A DNA stretch of 64,000 nt, from assembly GCF_020687805.1 (NCBI RefSeq), contig NZ_JAJEWQ010000009.1, positions 1 through 64,000 on the forward strand. The letters run 5' to 3'. The DNA is from Planctobacterium marinum (GTDB lineage: Bacteria > Pseudomonadota > Gammaproteobacteria > Enterobacterales > Alteromonadaceae). The position numbers and the translations under genes are program-made. This document shows, piece after piece, positions 27,354 to 36,612 of this stretch. Positions within the stretch are counted from its first letter, which is position 1, and every line of letters starts with the position of its first letter. Under the pieces are notes generated by a model. That model was not told where the DNA came from. It saw nothing but the letters and a program-made list of their open reading frames with translations, and searched no databases.

Positions 27354-28766
27354 TTATTCCTGAGGGTAATCAGTCGCTACTATGGGGGTGTAATTGTCAA
27401 ATCGGGAGAACTTACCTTGGAAGGTCAGGCGCACAGAGCCAATGGGGCCGTTCCGCTGCTTACCGATAATGACCTCAGCCACGCCTTTGTCCGGTGAATT
27501 TTCGTTATACACTTCATCGCGATAGATGAACATAATCAAATCGGCGTCCTGCTCGATAGAGCCTGATTCCCTCAGGTCCGAGTTAATGGGACGTTTGTCG
27601 GCACGTTGCTCCAGACTCCGGTTTAACTGAGACAGAGCAATTACCGGTACTTCCAGCTCTTTCGCTAACGCTTTTAATGAGCGTGAAATCTCGGCAATTT
27701 CCAGGGTCCGGTTATCAGAAAATGCCGGTGCCCGCATCAACTGTAAATAATCCACCATGATTAAACTAAGCCCACCGTGATCACGATGGATTTTACGGGC
27801 GCGGGAGCGTACTTCCATGGGTGTCAAACCGGAGGAGTCATCAATAAACAGATTATTTTTCTCATCCAGTTGCTTAACGGTATTGGAAATTCTGGCCCAG
27901 TCTTCGTCTTCCAACTGAGCGGTCCTGACCCGGGTTTGATCCACCCGACTCAGCGAGGCTAACATCCTCATCATGATTTGTTCTGAGGGCATCTCCAGGC
28001 TGTAAACCAGAACCGGTTTATCCGAACCCATCATCGCGTTTTCGCACAGGTTCATGGCGAAAGTGGTTTTACCCATTGAGGGACGAGCTGCCACGATGAT
28101 AAGGTCAGAGCGCTGCAAGCCGCTGGTCATTTTGTCCAGGTCGGCATATCCGGTTGATACCCCGGTTATGTCTGCGCCCTGCTTGTTCAGGGCGTCCAAC
28201 CGATCGATGGTGGCCTTCAGTACCGAGTTGACGTCCTGTGGTCCTTCACTCTGACTGGTACGTTTTTCTGCAATTTGAAAAACTTTGTTTTCAGCCTGAT
28301 CCAGAATCTCAGAAGACTCCAGGCCTTCCGGATAATAACTGGTTTCGGCGATGTCATTGGCAGCACCAATCAGCTCTCGGCGGATGGCACGCTCTTTAAT
28401 GATATTGGCATAGGCCACCACGTTAGCCGCACTGGGCGTATTTTTGGCCAGTTCCGCCAGGTAGGCAAACCCGCCTGCATCTTCCAGTTCCTGACGGTGC
28501 TCTAGATCTTCCGAGACCGTAATAAGATCCACGGGTTGCGACTTTTCCAGCAGTCGAATAATGGCGGCATAAATGATTTGATGAGAGCGATTGTAAAAAT
28601 CGTCCTGAATCACGATTTCAGCAACGCGATCCCAGGAATCTGGCGCGATCAACATACTACCTAAAACCGATTGTTCAGCCTCAATTGAGTGAGGAGGCGT
28701 CTTCAGCTTTTCTATATTTGCGTCTTTTTCACGACCACCTGTGTCGCGCCCACCTACCGCTTTCAC
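27354..28766 (-). CDS. dnaB: Replicative DNA helicase DnaB
   Basis: The hexameric fork helicase. The 470-residue protein has the N-terminal DnaB domain (PPHSIEAEQSVLGSML) and a RecA-like motor with Walker A ARPSMGKTTFA, Walker B LIMVDYLQLM and the SQLNRSLEQR region. No intein is present. It is one locus away from rplI, as in many gammaproteobacteria, here separated by an ECF sigma cluster. Confidence 0.96.
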   Translation of the reverse strand: MKAVGGRDTGGREKDANIEKLKTPPHSIEAEQSVLGSMLIAPDSWDRVAEIVIQDDFYNRSHQIIYAAIIRLLEKSQPVDLITVSEDLEHRQELEDAGGFAYLAELAKNTPSAANVVAYANIIKERAIRRELIGAANDIAETSYYPEGLESSEILDQAENKVFQIAEKRTSQSEGPQDVNSVLKATIDRLDALNKQGADITGVSTGYADLDKMTSGLQRSDLIIVAARPSMGKTTFAMNLCENAMMGSDKPVLVYSLEMPSEQIMMRMLASLSRVDQTRVRTAQLEDEDWARISNTVKQLDEKNNLFIDDSSGLTPMEVRSRARKIHRDHGGLSLIMVDYLQLMRAPAFSDNRTLEIAEISRSLKALAKELEVPVIALSQLNRSLEQRADKRPINSDLRESGSIEQDADLIMFIYRDEVYNENSPDKGVAEVIIGKQRNGPIGSVRLTFQGKFSRFDNYTPIVATDYPQE

Positions 28767-28857
28767 ATCAAACCTTATTTGTTAACAGGATGGCGTATTA
28801 TCACTTATTCTGCGGCCACTCGCCAGAGCTGTGGTAAAACTAAAAAAATCTGTGCAA

Positions 28858-28888
28858 CAAAAAGGCCGGTAGTCTCCTACCGGCCTTG
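28858..28888 (-). terminator. Terminator after DUF4097-like gene
   Basis: On the minus strand AAGGCCGGTAG pairs with CTACCGGCCTT around a short loop, followed by TTTTTG. It ends the sigma/anti-sigma/DUF4097-like transcript about 20 bp past the stop and isolates it from dnaB. Confidence 0.85.
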
Positions 28889-28909
28889 GCTGTGTCGAGG
28901 TTCAGTGCT

Positions 28910-29866
28910 CTAGTTGTTGTGTGTATCCAGAACGATGCGGCCGCTGACCGTGGACAGATCCACTTTCGCCTTACCGCCTTTAACCGCAAACTCCAACCAA
29001 CGACCTGGACCATACTTGGCTTTTTGCATCCTATCGTCGCTAATGCGATTGACGATATTGCCACCGGCATGACCCGTGATATCAAACGTGGCTGATACAT
29101 CTTTTTGCAACTCCAGAGTAATTCCTCCGGACACTGAAGAGCCCTCAATTTCGCCGCGTTCTAACAAAGACAAACTCACGTCCAGTTCGCCATTAACCGT
29201 CACCATTTCCAGCGAATCCACCTCACCCAGTTTTAACTCTATCCAGCCATTAACGGTTTCAACGGTGACATCTTTAATCTTGCTGCTGCTTTCAATATTG
29301 CCATTTATCGAGGTTAATTTAAGCGTCTTGCCACTGGAGTTGCGATCCCGGATACGACCATTCACGGTTTCTAGATTAATATCACCCGAAATATCCGCCG
29401 CTTCAATTTTGCCATTAACACTTTGCAGTCCGACACGCCCTGAAACCGCTTTAGCCTCCACATTGCCATTGACAGTGTTAGCATCTAAACCACGCTGTAA
29501 ATCAGCAATATCCGCATCAGCATTAACTCCTGAATATCTGACGTGACTTTTAAAAGGCACCCGAACTTCCAGGTCGTCACCGGGACCGCCTGAATTCCAG
29601 TTACCTTTGTGTTTGGGCATTTTTACCTGTATGACCATGCGACCGTTGCGTTCTTCAAAGATGAATTCTTCGGCTTTATCATCCAGCTCACCCTCCACCT
29701 TTATCTCTTGCTTGTCCCAACCGCGTATGGTGATGTTGCCATTAGTGTGTTCGATTTCTACGTCGATATCACCTTTGACCTGTCGCGTTTCGTTAACCTT
29801 TTCACCGGCAAACAATGGCATGGAAAACACAATTGCCAATAGGGGAGTTAAAAATGCGTACTTCAT
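28910..29866 (-). CDS. DUF4097-like secreted beta-repeat protein
   Basis: A 318-residue protein with a signal peptide (MKYAFLTPLLAIVFSMPLFA) and a repeated beta-strand pattern: at least eight copies of a roughly 20-residue unit of the form V.G.I.L.SVNG.I, typical of DUF4097 beta-helix proteins. The fold is likely a right-handed beta solenoid in the periplasm or on the surface. It follows the anti-sigma gene by 71 bp and probably belongs to the same transcription unit. It may be regulated by or signal to the ECF system, which is inference. Confidence 0.8.
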   Translation of the reverse strand: MKYAFLTPLLAIVFSMPLFAGEKVNETRQVKGDIDVEIEHTNGNITIRGWDKQEIKVEGELDDKAEEFIFEERNGRMVIQVKMPKHKGNWNSGGPGDDLEVRVPFKSHVRYSGVNADADIADLQRGLDANTVNGNVEAKAVSGRVGLQSVNGKIEAADISGDINLETVNGRIRDRNSSGKTLKLTSINGNIESSSKIKDVTVETVNGWIELKLGEVDSLEMVTVNGELDVSLSLLERGEIEGSSVSGGITLELQKDVSATFDITGHAGGNIVNRISDDRMQKAKYGPGRWLEFAVKGGKAKVDLSTVSGRIVLDTHNN

Positions 29867-29937
29867 ATTGATACCTTCTCTGTTCAGGGTGAAATGTTCT
29901 CTGACTCGCTCCCTGGCGAAGCAGTAAATTTCAGCGG

Positions 29938-30471
29938 TTAAATCTGTTGCCAGGCTGGTGCGTGAACCCGCTCTATCAACGCCAACTGTTGTTGATGCAC
30001 CTGCTGTAACATTTTAAGCAACGTAATATTATTCGGGTCATTTTGCAAAGCCGCCTCTATCGCCGATGCCGCCTGTTCCAGCTCCAATAGCTGGGTCTGC
30101 CAGTTATCGGTTAACTCCGGCGAATCAGACAATGAAGCCAGTAATACCGATTTTTGCTCGTCGTGCTGCTGCATCATATGACTTACCAGTGTCGATGATG
30201 GTGATAGTTCTGGTGACTTCTGCAACCCGTTCCAACCTAAAATGGCCACCAATGCCAGACTCGCTGCCAACGCCAAATTTCGAATATTATGGCGTTCAAA
30301 GAGGCGCACCACTGTTGAGCTGGTTGCAACAGACTCAGCTGATGCCCGGTGTTGCCCGACTGGCGTCAGCGCAATATCAATACCCTGCCACAAGTCTTTT
30401 TCCGGCTGTACCTCTTTTGGCAGAGTACGCACTTTATCTTGTAAAGCCTGTTCAAAATTGTCGTTACTCAT
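29938..30471 (-). CDS. Probable anti-sigma factor
   Basis: A 177-residue protein with a cytoplasmic N-terminal domain, one transmembrane helix (about residues 75-95, LALAASLALVAILGW) and a helical periplasmic domain. The zinc finger of classic anti-sigma factors (HxxxCxxC) is absent. It starts 8 bp before the end of the ECF sigma gene, the usual overlap for a sigma/anti-sigma pair. Role assigned from context. Confidence 0.7.
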   Translation of the reverse strand: MSNDNFEQALQDKVRTLPKEVQPEKDLWQGIDIALTPVGQHRASAESVATSSTVVRLFERHNIRNLALAASLALVAILGWNGLQKSPELSPSSTLVSHMMQQHDEQKSVLLASLSDSPELTDNWQTQLLELEQAASAIEAALQNDPNNITLLKMLQQVHQQQLALIERVHAPAWQQI

Positions 30472-31030
30472 AACCCATCCAATCTTTCATCAACTGCTTA
30501 GCCCGGTGAAATTGTGCCTTGCTGGAACCCACCGCAATGTTCATACGCTGTGCGATTTCTTCGTGGCGATAACCTTCAATAGCGTGCAATACAAAGACAA
30601 TGCGCGCCCGTTCCGGTAACCTGACAATAATGGCATCCAAATCAATCTCACCACTTAATCCTTCACAAGGGATTTCCGCCACGCTGCTATCTTCGAGGTT
30701 AAACATCTTTTGTAACCAACCTTTCTGCTTGCGCAAATAAGATATCGCAACATTCGACGTAACACTGTGCAACCAGGTGGAAAACTTACTGTCACCCTTG
30801 AAATTTGCTAACTTTTGCCAAACCTGGATAAATACTTCCTGAGCGGCTTCTTCGGCATTTTCCTTGTTACCTGTCAGACGAAAACACAAGGCATACACCT
30901 GCCCTACATGTTGTTGATAGATCTGCTGATAGGCGTTACGGTCCCCTTGTTTTGCGGACTCAATAAGGTTTTTCAGCCGCTGTTCCCGCAATACGGGTTC
31001 AGCATCAAGGACGCTCGTTTCCAAACTCAA
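30464..31030 (-). CDS. ECF-type RNA polymerase sigma factor
   Basis: A 188-residue sigma-70 family protein with region 2 (YQQHVGQVYALCFRLTGNKENAEEAAQEVFIQVWQ) and region 4 (LPERARIVFVLHAIEGYRHEEIAQRMNIAVGSSKAQFHRAKQ). It lacks region 1 and a full region 3, as ECF factors do. It is translationally coupled to a membrane anti-sigma factor and followed by a secreted DUF4097-like protein. The stimulus is unknown. Confidence 0.92.
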   Translation of the reverse strand: MSLETSVLDAEPVLREQRLKNLIESAKQGDRNAYQQIYQQHVGQVYALCFRLTGNKENAEEAAQEVFIQVWQKLANFKGDSKFSTWLHSVTSNVAISYLRKQKGWLQKMFNLEDSSVAEIPCEGLSGEIDLDAIIVRLPERARIVFVLHAIEGYRHEEIAQRMNIAVGSSKAQFHRAKQLMKDWMGYE

Positions 31031-31130
31031 TATTTATCTGTTTGCTTTGTTTGATGAGTAAGACGCAGCTTAGTTGATAAAGGTTTAAATAGAAATTTGA
31101 ATTTTATAAAAGTTTTTAGATTGCTTATAA

Positions 31131-31152
31131 AAAAGGCCACGAAATTCATGGC
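31131..31152 (-). terminator. Second hairpin with T-run downstream of rplI
   Basis: On the minus strand GGCCATGAA pairs with TTCGTGGCC (one G-U) and is followed by CTTTTTTATAAG. It is about 90 bp beyond the main rplI terminator and may be a back-up terminator before the ECF sigma gene. Confidence 0.6.
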
Positions 31153-31235
31153 CAATGAGAAGACTTCCATTCAGGTTCTAAATGCAAGGACCTGCAATAA
31201 AAAGACGCCTGAAAGTATTTTCTTATTCCCATAAA

Positions 31236-31262
31236 AAAACCGCTGCAGATGCAGCGGTTTTT
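31236..31262 (-). terminator. Terminator of rpsF-rpsR-rplI
   Basis: A perfect 10-bp stem (AAACCGCTGC with GCAGCGGTTT) and a 4-base loop, followed on the minus strand by TTTTTTTAT. It lies 22 bp after the rplI stop. Confidence 0.9.
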
Positions 31263-31283
31263 GAGAATTGAGTCAGAAAGCGA

Positions 31284-31736
31284 TTAAGCTTCTCTGATTA
31301 CGTGCAATTTCACGCTAGCAGTAACGTCACCGTGGAACTGGATGTCGATTTCGAATTCACCCGTTTCGCGGATAGTACCAGTAGGTAATTTAACTTCAGC
31401 TTTAGCCACTTGAAGACCAGCTGCAGTGATTGCATCAGCAATGTCACGCGTACCAACTGAACCGAATAACTTACCTTCGTCACCTGCAGGTGCCGCGATA
31501 GTTACTTCAGCAATTTCAGCCAGTTTAGCCGCTTTCGCGTTCGCAGCGTCTAATTCAGCAGCGATTTTCGCTTCAAGCTCAGCACGACGTGCTTCGAATT
31601 TTTCAACGTTTACTTTAGTTGCAGGAACTGCTTTACCTTTAGGGAAAAGGAAGTTACGTGCATAACCAGATTTAACGCTAACAGTGTCACCTAAACCGCC
31701 CAGATTGGCGATCTTGTCTAGTAGAATGATTTCCAT
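31284..31736 (-). CDS. rplI: 50S ribosomal protein L9
   Basis: The 150-residue L9 protein: [40 protein letters not shown] is the N-terminal rRNA-binding domain, followed by the long connecting helix and C-terminal domain. It is the last gene of rpsF-rpsR-rplI and has a strong terminator downstream. Confidence 0.98.
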   Translation of the reverse strand: MEIILLDKIANLGGLGDTVSVKSGYARNFLFPKGKAVPATKVNVEKFEARRAELEAKIAAELDAANAKAAKLAEIAEVTIAAPAGDEGKLFGSVGTRDIADAITAAGLQVAKAEVKLPTGTIRETGEFEIDIQFHGDVTASVKLHVIREA

Positions 31737-31764
31737 CTTGCTACCTCTTTAATTTCGCCAAAAA

Positions 31765-31992
31765 TTACTTGTGGCCGTCAGTGTACGGCAATAACGCCAA
31801 AGAACGTGCGCGCTTAATAGCAGAAGATAACTGGCGCTGATACTTAGCGCTGGTACCTGTAATACGGCTAGGCACGATTTTACCACTTTCAGTGATGTAG
31901 TTTTTCAACAAAGAAATGTCTTTGTAATCGATTTCCTGCACGCCTTCAGCAGTGAAACGGCAGAATTTACGACGTCTGAAATAGTTAGACAT
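31765..31992 (-). CDS. rpsR: 30S ribosomal protein S18
   Basis: The 75-residue S18 protein with the typical [16 protein letters not shown] and [28 protein letters not shown]. It pairs with S6 on the ribosome. It lies 21 bp after rpsF. The priB gene that sits between rpsF and rpsR in E. coli is absent here. Confidence 0.98.
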   Translation of the reverse strand: MSNYFRRRKFCRFTAEGVQEIDYKDISLLKNYITESGKIVPSRITGTSAKYQRQLSSAIKRARSLALLPYTDGHK

Positions 31993-32013
31993 AATAAGTC
32001 TCCTTAAATTAAC

Positions 32014-32415
32014 TTATGCTTCTTCAGCGTTTTCTGTTTTCTCTGCTGCTTTTTCAGCAGGAGCAGGACGCGCAGGTCTTTCACGGCTTTCTGACTGCTG
32101 CTCTTTAGCCATTGGAGATGGCTCAGTTACAGCGGCTTTAGTGCGCATGATCATGTTACGAAGAATAACATCGTTAAAACGGAAAGCAGTTTCTAACTCT
32201 TCAACAGCTTCTGGAGTTGCTTCTGCGTTGATCAACACATAGTGCGCTTTGTGAAGCTTTTCGATTGGGTAAGCCAGTTGACGGCGACCCCAGTCTTCCA
32301 AACGATGAATTTGACCACCATCGTTGGTAAGGATGTTGGTATAACGCTCGATCATACCAGGAACTTGTTCACTCTGGTCAGGGTGAACCATAAATACGAT
32401 TTCGTAATGACGCAT
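32014..32415 (-). CDS. rpsF: 30S ribosomal protein S6
   Basis: The 133-residue S6 protein: [21 protein letters not shown] at the start and a C-terminal Glu/Ala/Pro-rich tail that in E. coli receives extra glutamates. First gene of the operon. The 5' leader contains a possible hairpin with CCG in the loop close to the ribosome-binding site, similar to S6:S18 feedback elements, but that is tentative. Confidence 0.98.
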   Translation of the reverse strand: MRHYEIVFMVHPDQSEQVPGMIERYTNILTNDGGQIHRLEDWGRRQLAYPIEKLHKAHYVLINAEATPEAVEELETAFRFNDVILRNMIMRTKAAVTEPSPMAKEQQSESRERPARPAPAEKAAEKTENAEEA

Positions 32416-32504
32416 GATTGCTCCTTACGGTTGAGGCCTTGTACAGCACAGCCAGACTGCTTGAAGGCAAGGAACTAAATTAAGTGGCTGATTTAAGGGC
32501 GCGA

Positions 32505-32533
32505 ATTCTATAGAAATGCACCGCTTATAGCAA
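32505..32533 (-). promoter_or_regulatory. Promoter of rpsF operon
   Basis: On the minus strand TTGCTA (32528-32533), a 17-bp spacer and TAGAAT (32505-32510) are followed by TCGCGCC. The GC-rich discriminator fits growth-rate-controlled ribosomal promoters. Confidence 0.65.
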
Positions 32534-32570
32534 GGTTTATTTTTGTACAGTGGGTAATTGTCTGTATTGG

Positions 32571-33446
32571 CTATTCGATAGCCACCAAAAACACCACGCC
32601 GGCTAGTGCCACCATCGACCACAACATCACCCGGCCACTGACTTTTTCACCCATAATGCGAGACACCCCAAGGGATAAAATCACACTGGTGGCAAACAGG
32701 GTTTGTACCACCGCCGCTTTGGTGTAGGTAAAGGCCAGCATTTGCAAAAATAGTGCGGCAAAAGTACCGATAATGGTGGCACCGGCGAATAGCAGCCAGG
32801 TTTGTTTCAGGGTGTCGGTTTTGGGCAACCAACGGTCCTTTTTAATCATCATCAGCACCACTATGATGGCCATTCCGCCCAGCAAACGGATCTGACTGGC
32901 ATTGGCCGGATCAATGTCGGTAGAGGTTAAAATGTCCCGGCTAATGACCGCACCAAACGCCTGACACACTGCCGCCAGCGCCGCATACACATAGCCGGTC
33001 ATTTCAAAGTGATGGATTTTTTGTTTCTTCTGCAGCTTGATAACCATGTCTACCGACAAAATTACCACGGCAATACCCAACCACTGTTGCCAGGTAAGCC
33101 ATTCGGCAATCCAGGCCATGGCAAACAGTGCGGTAATAATGGGGGCCAGCGTCTCAGCAATTAAAATAGCCTGGCTATCGCCAATTTTATTGAGGGCCTG
33201 AAAAAAGAAGGTATCTCCCAGCCCGATACCAATGGCACCGCTGAGTAACAACCAAAACACCTGATTTTGTGTAAGCGTGAAATCCGGGTAGAAAAAGTGC
33301 GTCACCGCAAATAGCACGATAGCGGCCACCAGCCCTTTCCAGAAGTTCAGCGCCAGCGGTGAAAAACTCTTGCCAAGGATCTGAAACATACGCGAGGCAA
33401 CAGCCCAGCATAACGCCGTACTCAGTGCAGCAATTTCTCCAATCAA
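32571..33446 (-). CDS. EamA-family (DMT) transporter
   Basis: A 291-residue inner-membrane protein with about ten transmembrane segments in two EamA repeats. Small-residue-rich helices such as GAIGIGLGDTFFFQALNKIGDSQAIL and LAPIITALFAMAWIAEWL are typical of drug/metabolite exporters. Substrate unknown. No regulator is adjacent. Confidence 0.88.
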   Translation of the reverse strand: MIGEIAALSTALCWAVASRMFQILGKSFSPLALNFWKGLVAAIVLFAVTHFFYPDFTLTQNQVFWLLLSGAIGIGLGDTFFFQALNKIGDSQAILIAETLAPIITALFAMAWIAEWLTWQQWLGIAVVILSVDMVIKLQKKQKIHHFEMTGYVYAALAAVCQAFGAVISRDILTSTDIDPANASQIRLLGGMAIIVVLMMIKKDRWLPKTDTLKQTWLLFAGATIIGTFAALFLQMLAFTYTKAAVVQTLFATSVILSLGVSRIMGEKVSGRVMLWSMVALAGVVFLVAIE

Positions 33447-33499
33447 AACAGTCTCCGGTTGAATCCAGTGATATCAGGGCCGGGGATTGTAACTGTGAT

Positions 33500-33959
33500 T
33501 TAGCTTTCGTCAACCACAGCGATGTGCATTATACCCACTTCGATATCGGTGACCTTCACCCGCGTACCGGCGCTTTCTTCACTGTTGCACTTCAACTGCC
33601 ATTTAATACCCGAGAATCGAAAATGGGTAGTTTTGCCAGGCTTAATATCTTCCGGTAATTCGAACTCCATACCGATCAGATCGCTTTTGACCTTATGAGT
33701 TTCGGTTTTCAGTTGCATATTTTTAAGTGGCTTCCACAATAACGCGGCACTTAGGGCGGTTAATACGCCGGTGCCTAATAAAGCATTAAGCCAGGTTTCC
33801 GGTACGCCCAGAAAAAACAACAGCGCAGTACCTAAGGCCGCCACACCCACAAAAAACAAAAAAGAAGGTAGAAAACCCCAAAATCATCACTTCAATTGCC
33901 AGCAGCACTAATCCCAGTACCACCAAAGTTTCCATCAGGTGTGTGTGCAAATAGTCCAT
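33500..33959 (-). pseudogene. nfeD-family gene broken by a 1-base insertion
   Basis: Two frames together encode one NfeD-type protein of about 152 residues: an N-terminal hydrophobic part from the ATG at 33959 (MDYLHTHLMETLVVLGLVLL) and, from 33859 down, the remaining membrane helices and the C-terminal OB-fold. They are joined only if one T is removed from the T6 run (about 33868-33873), which restores STFFLFFVGVAALGT. NfeD proteins pair with SPFH/stomatin proteins in membrane microdomains. The adjacent SPFH gene is itself split by an island. Sequencing error in the homopolymer is an alternative explanation. Confidence 0.75.
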
Positions 33960-33975
33960 AGCGAACTCCTTGTGA

Positions 33976-34426
33976 TTATTCAGCCTTGTTGAGCTTATTA
34001 ATGATAGTCATGGCTTGCGCCACTACGGTGGCGGCATCAGAACCACTGTCGGGTAACAGCACCACGGAAGACTCTTTGGCTATGGCCTGTTTCGCCTCTA
34101 TGGCTTTGGTAGCCAGATCCAGCTGTACGGCTTTTTGGCCTTCTTCGGTATTGGCGGCAGTACCCACTTTGGTTAATGCGGCTGCCTGGGCGTCTGCCAC
34201 AGCGATGATCGCCTTAGCTTCACCTTCTGCCCTTAACACCTGCTCGGTTTTATCTGCTTCTGCAGCCAGAATTTGTGACCGTTTTTCACCTTCGGCCACA
34301 TTAATCGCTGACTGGCGTTGTCCTTCTGATTCAAGAATCTGAGCCCGTTTCATACGCTCTGCCTTCATTTGCGCTTCCATGGCATTCATCACTGACTCAG
34401 GCGGAACTATGTCTTTGAGTTCATAA
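33976..34426 (-). pseudogene. 3' fragment of SPFH/stomatin gene (QmcA-like)
   Basis: This encodes the C-terminal third of a stomatin-like protein: [19 protein letters not shown], then the Ala/Glu-rich coiled coil ([25 protein letters not shown]) and the conserved VVLLPDSG near the end. The N-terminal SPFH domain is missing here but is found 26.8 kb away at 61172-61681 on the same strand. The frame is open across the junction, and a start at GTG 34392 is possible. The full protein would be about 315 residues, the normal size for the QmcA/YbbK group. Confidence 0.85.
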
Positions 34427-34448
34427 GTATTCCCCCAAAATATACCAC
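34427..34448 (+). repeat. Left terminal inverted repeat of island
   Basis: Starts GTATTCCCCCAAAATAT and continues to ACCAC. It mirrors the right end at 61159-61183 with small indels. The chromosomal SPFH reading frame stops matching exactly here. Confidence 0.75.
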
Positions 34449-34936
34449 CTTTCCAGTGAGTGAGTGAGTGACCCTTTATTTACAATGGATTTAACATTTT
34501 CGCCCTCCCATTTAAACTGGTAATATACCACTTCAATTACCAGTTCAGGATAGGCCTCTGTGACTATCCGTTTATGGTACTCTCAAGTCAATCACTTAAG
34601 AAATCATGAAAGATTCGGATTCTGGCACACCCGACCATTAGTATTCTGATTTGCCCGATCAGGTCAATTTAAGGAGAGCATGTTTTGTAATGTTGGAGAG
34701 CTTTTTGACGCCGACGCAGTAATGCCTCAGATGCTATCCGCGAAGTGCCAGAATATAAGATAGCTGCCAGTCGCTTTAGCCAAAATTAGCGACATTCTAC
34801 GACGGCAATGCGCCAATTGCAGCCATTAAGAATTTTTCGATTGAACAATTTAAACAATAGTTTGCTCCCACAGTGAGGAAAGCGATCCAGTAGGTCGTTT
34901 CAGCCCTTAGACCAGATATTAAGAATTCTTTACCGC
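34449..34936. other. Non-coding left end of island
   Basis: No gene is seen. It holds a GTGA tandem (about 34456-34471), a perfect 10-bp inverted repeat (34515-34524 with 34536-34545, AACTGGTAAT) and an IS21-type end relic at 34613-34665. The stretch 34680-34936 has no recognisable content. Confidence 0.5.
34613..34665. repeat. Relic IS21-type end
   Basis: Two repeat units of the form ATTCTG-N5-7-CCCGA(T)C, the second identical to a unit in the right end of the intact IS21 copy (TATTCTGATTTGCCCGATCA). It points to an older insertion of the same family. Confidence 0.6.
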
Positions 34937-35079
34937 TGCGTATTCTGACGCACCCGATCAGTAATTCTGGATAACCCGATCACCACCATTCCGGGCACCC
35001 GATCATAGGACTTTTCTGCTCCACCCGATCAGCCATTTATGCTTGTTAGCTTCTTTTAATTTTTAAAGAGGAAACAAGT

Positions 35080-36603
35080 ATGTCAAAACCTACTGACATT
35101 AAGCGAGTTAAAGCGGTTCTCCGTCTTAAGTTCGACGAAAACCTCGGTAATCGCGATATTGCCAGACGATTGAATGTTGGTGCTGCAACAATCTCAGATA
35201 TTCTCGGGAAATTTAAAAGCCTGAATTGTGGCTGGCCTTTACCAGAGCATACCACCGATTCATGGCTGCATCAGTCATTGTATCCGGACAGAAAAGCAGG
35301 ACGGGTAAAGCCCGATTACGCGCTGATGGATATTTAGTTGAGGCGCAAAGGTGTCACAAAGCTCCTGTTGTGGGAAGAGTATCAGGCTGCCAACCCGGAA
35401 GCCTGTTATTGCTACAGCCAGTTCTGTGATAACTATCGGGACTGGAAAGCACAGCAAAAACGATCTATGCGCTTTACCCATAAAGCGGGTGAAAAGGTGT
35501 TTATCGATTTCTGTGGGCCAACGCTACCGGTAATAAACCCTGACACAGGAGAAGTGCGCAATGTGCAGGTGTTTGTCGCTGTCCTTGGCGCATCCAACTA
35601 CACCTTTGCTGTTGCGACAGAAAACCAGAAGCTTGAGAGCTGGCTGAATGCGCACGTGGCGATGTTCACCTTCTTTGGTGGCGTGCCGCAATTGCTGGTG
35701 CCGGATAATCTCAGGTCAGCAGTCACTAAAGCCTGCCGGTTTGAGCCGCAGCTGAATACCGCATATCAGTCACTGGCAAACCATTATGGCTGTTCAGTGA
35801 TGCCAGCCAGACCACTGAAACCCAAAGATAAAGCTAAGGCTGAGAATGCCGTTCTGATTGTTGAGCGTTGGATCATGGCAAGGCTGAGGCATCAGGTATT
35901 CCATACTCTGTCAGGGTTAAACGTCGCTATCCGGGAATTACTGCATGAGCTGAATCAAAAGCCATTCCAGCGGTTACCGGGAAACCGTCAGTCCCTGTTC
36001 GAGTCACTGGATAAACCTGAACTGGCCCCGTTGCCTTCAACACCATGGGAATATACCGATATCCATATCGCTAAAGTCGGTATTGATTATCATGTGCTCC
36101 ATAAAGATCACTTCTACTCCGTCCCGCATCTGTTTGTGGGTAAATCCGTTGAAGTACACGCCTCACAGCGTCTGATCCGAATTTACTACCAACGGGAGTG
36201 TATTGCCCAGCATGTCCGTAGTGATCGCAAAGGCGGTTTTACCTGCGTCGATGAGCATATGCCATCCAATCATCAGCACCAGAAATGGTCGCCGGGAAGA
36301 CTGAAGAACTGGGCGAAACAGATTGGTCCGGCCACGCTTGAAGTAACCGACACCATTCTTAAGAGCAAACCCCACCCGGAGCAAAGTTACCGGGCCTGTC
36401 TGGGATTGCTCAATCTCGCAAAGAAGTACGGAGAGAATCGACTGGAGAAGGCCTGTCGTCGGGCCATCGACATTGGTAACCCCTGCCGCGCCAGCGTGAA
36501 ATCGCTGTTACAGACACACCTTGATAATGCCCCGAAAGAGGATGAAGTTGAAACGCCTAATCTCACTCATCACAACATCCGTGGCCCCAGATACTACAAA
36601 TAA
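35080..36603 (+). pseudogene. istA: IS21 transposase istA with in-frame amber stop
   Basis: The frame encodes an IS21 transposase: N-terminal helix-turn-helix (NRDIARRLNVGAATISDIL), then the DDE core (FIDFCGPTLPV, VPDNLRSAV, KDKAKAENAV) and a C-terminal domain. A TAG at 35335-35337 interrupts it in frame at codon 86, and both sides continue in the same frame (PDYALMDI, stop, LRRKGVTKLLLWEEY). One base change from CAG or TGG explains it. Without suppression the transposase would be lost. The istB partner is intact. Confidence 0.85.
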
Positions 36604-36612
36604 GGAACCAGC

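Noticed and set aside
31131-31236. Small RNA between the two hairpins after rplI
   Set aside because: No promoter can be seen; tandem terminators explain the hairpins.
32425-32475. S6:S18 autoregulatory leader in rpsF
   Set aside because: A stem with CCG in a loop can be drawn, but the fit is too loose to list as a feature without a covariance model.
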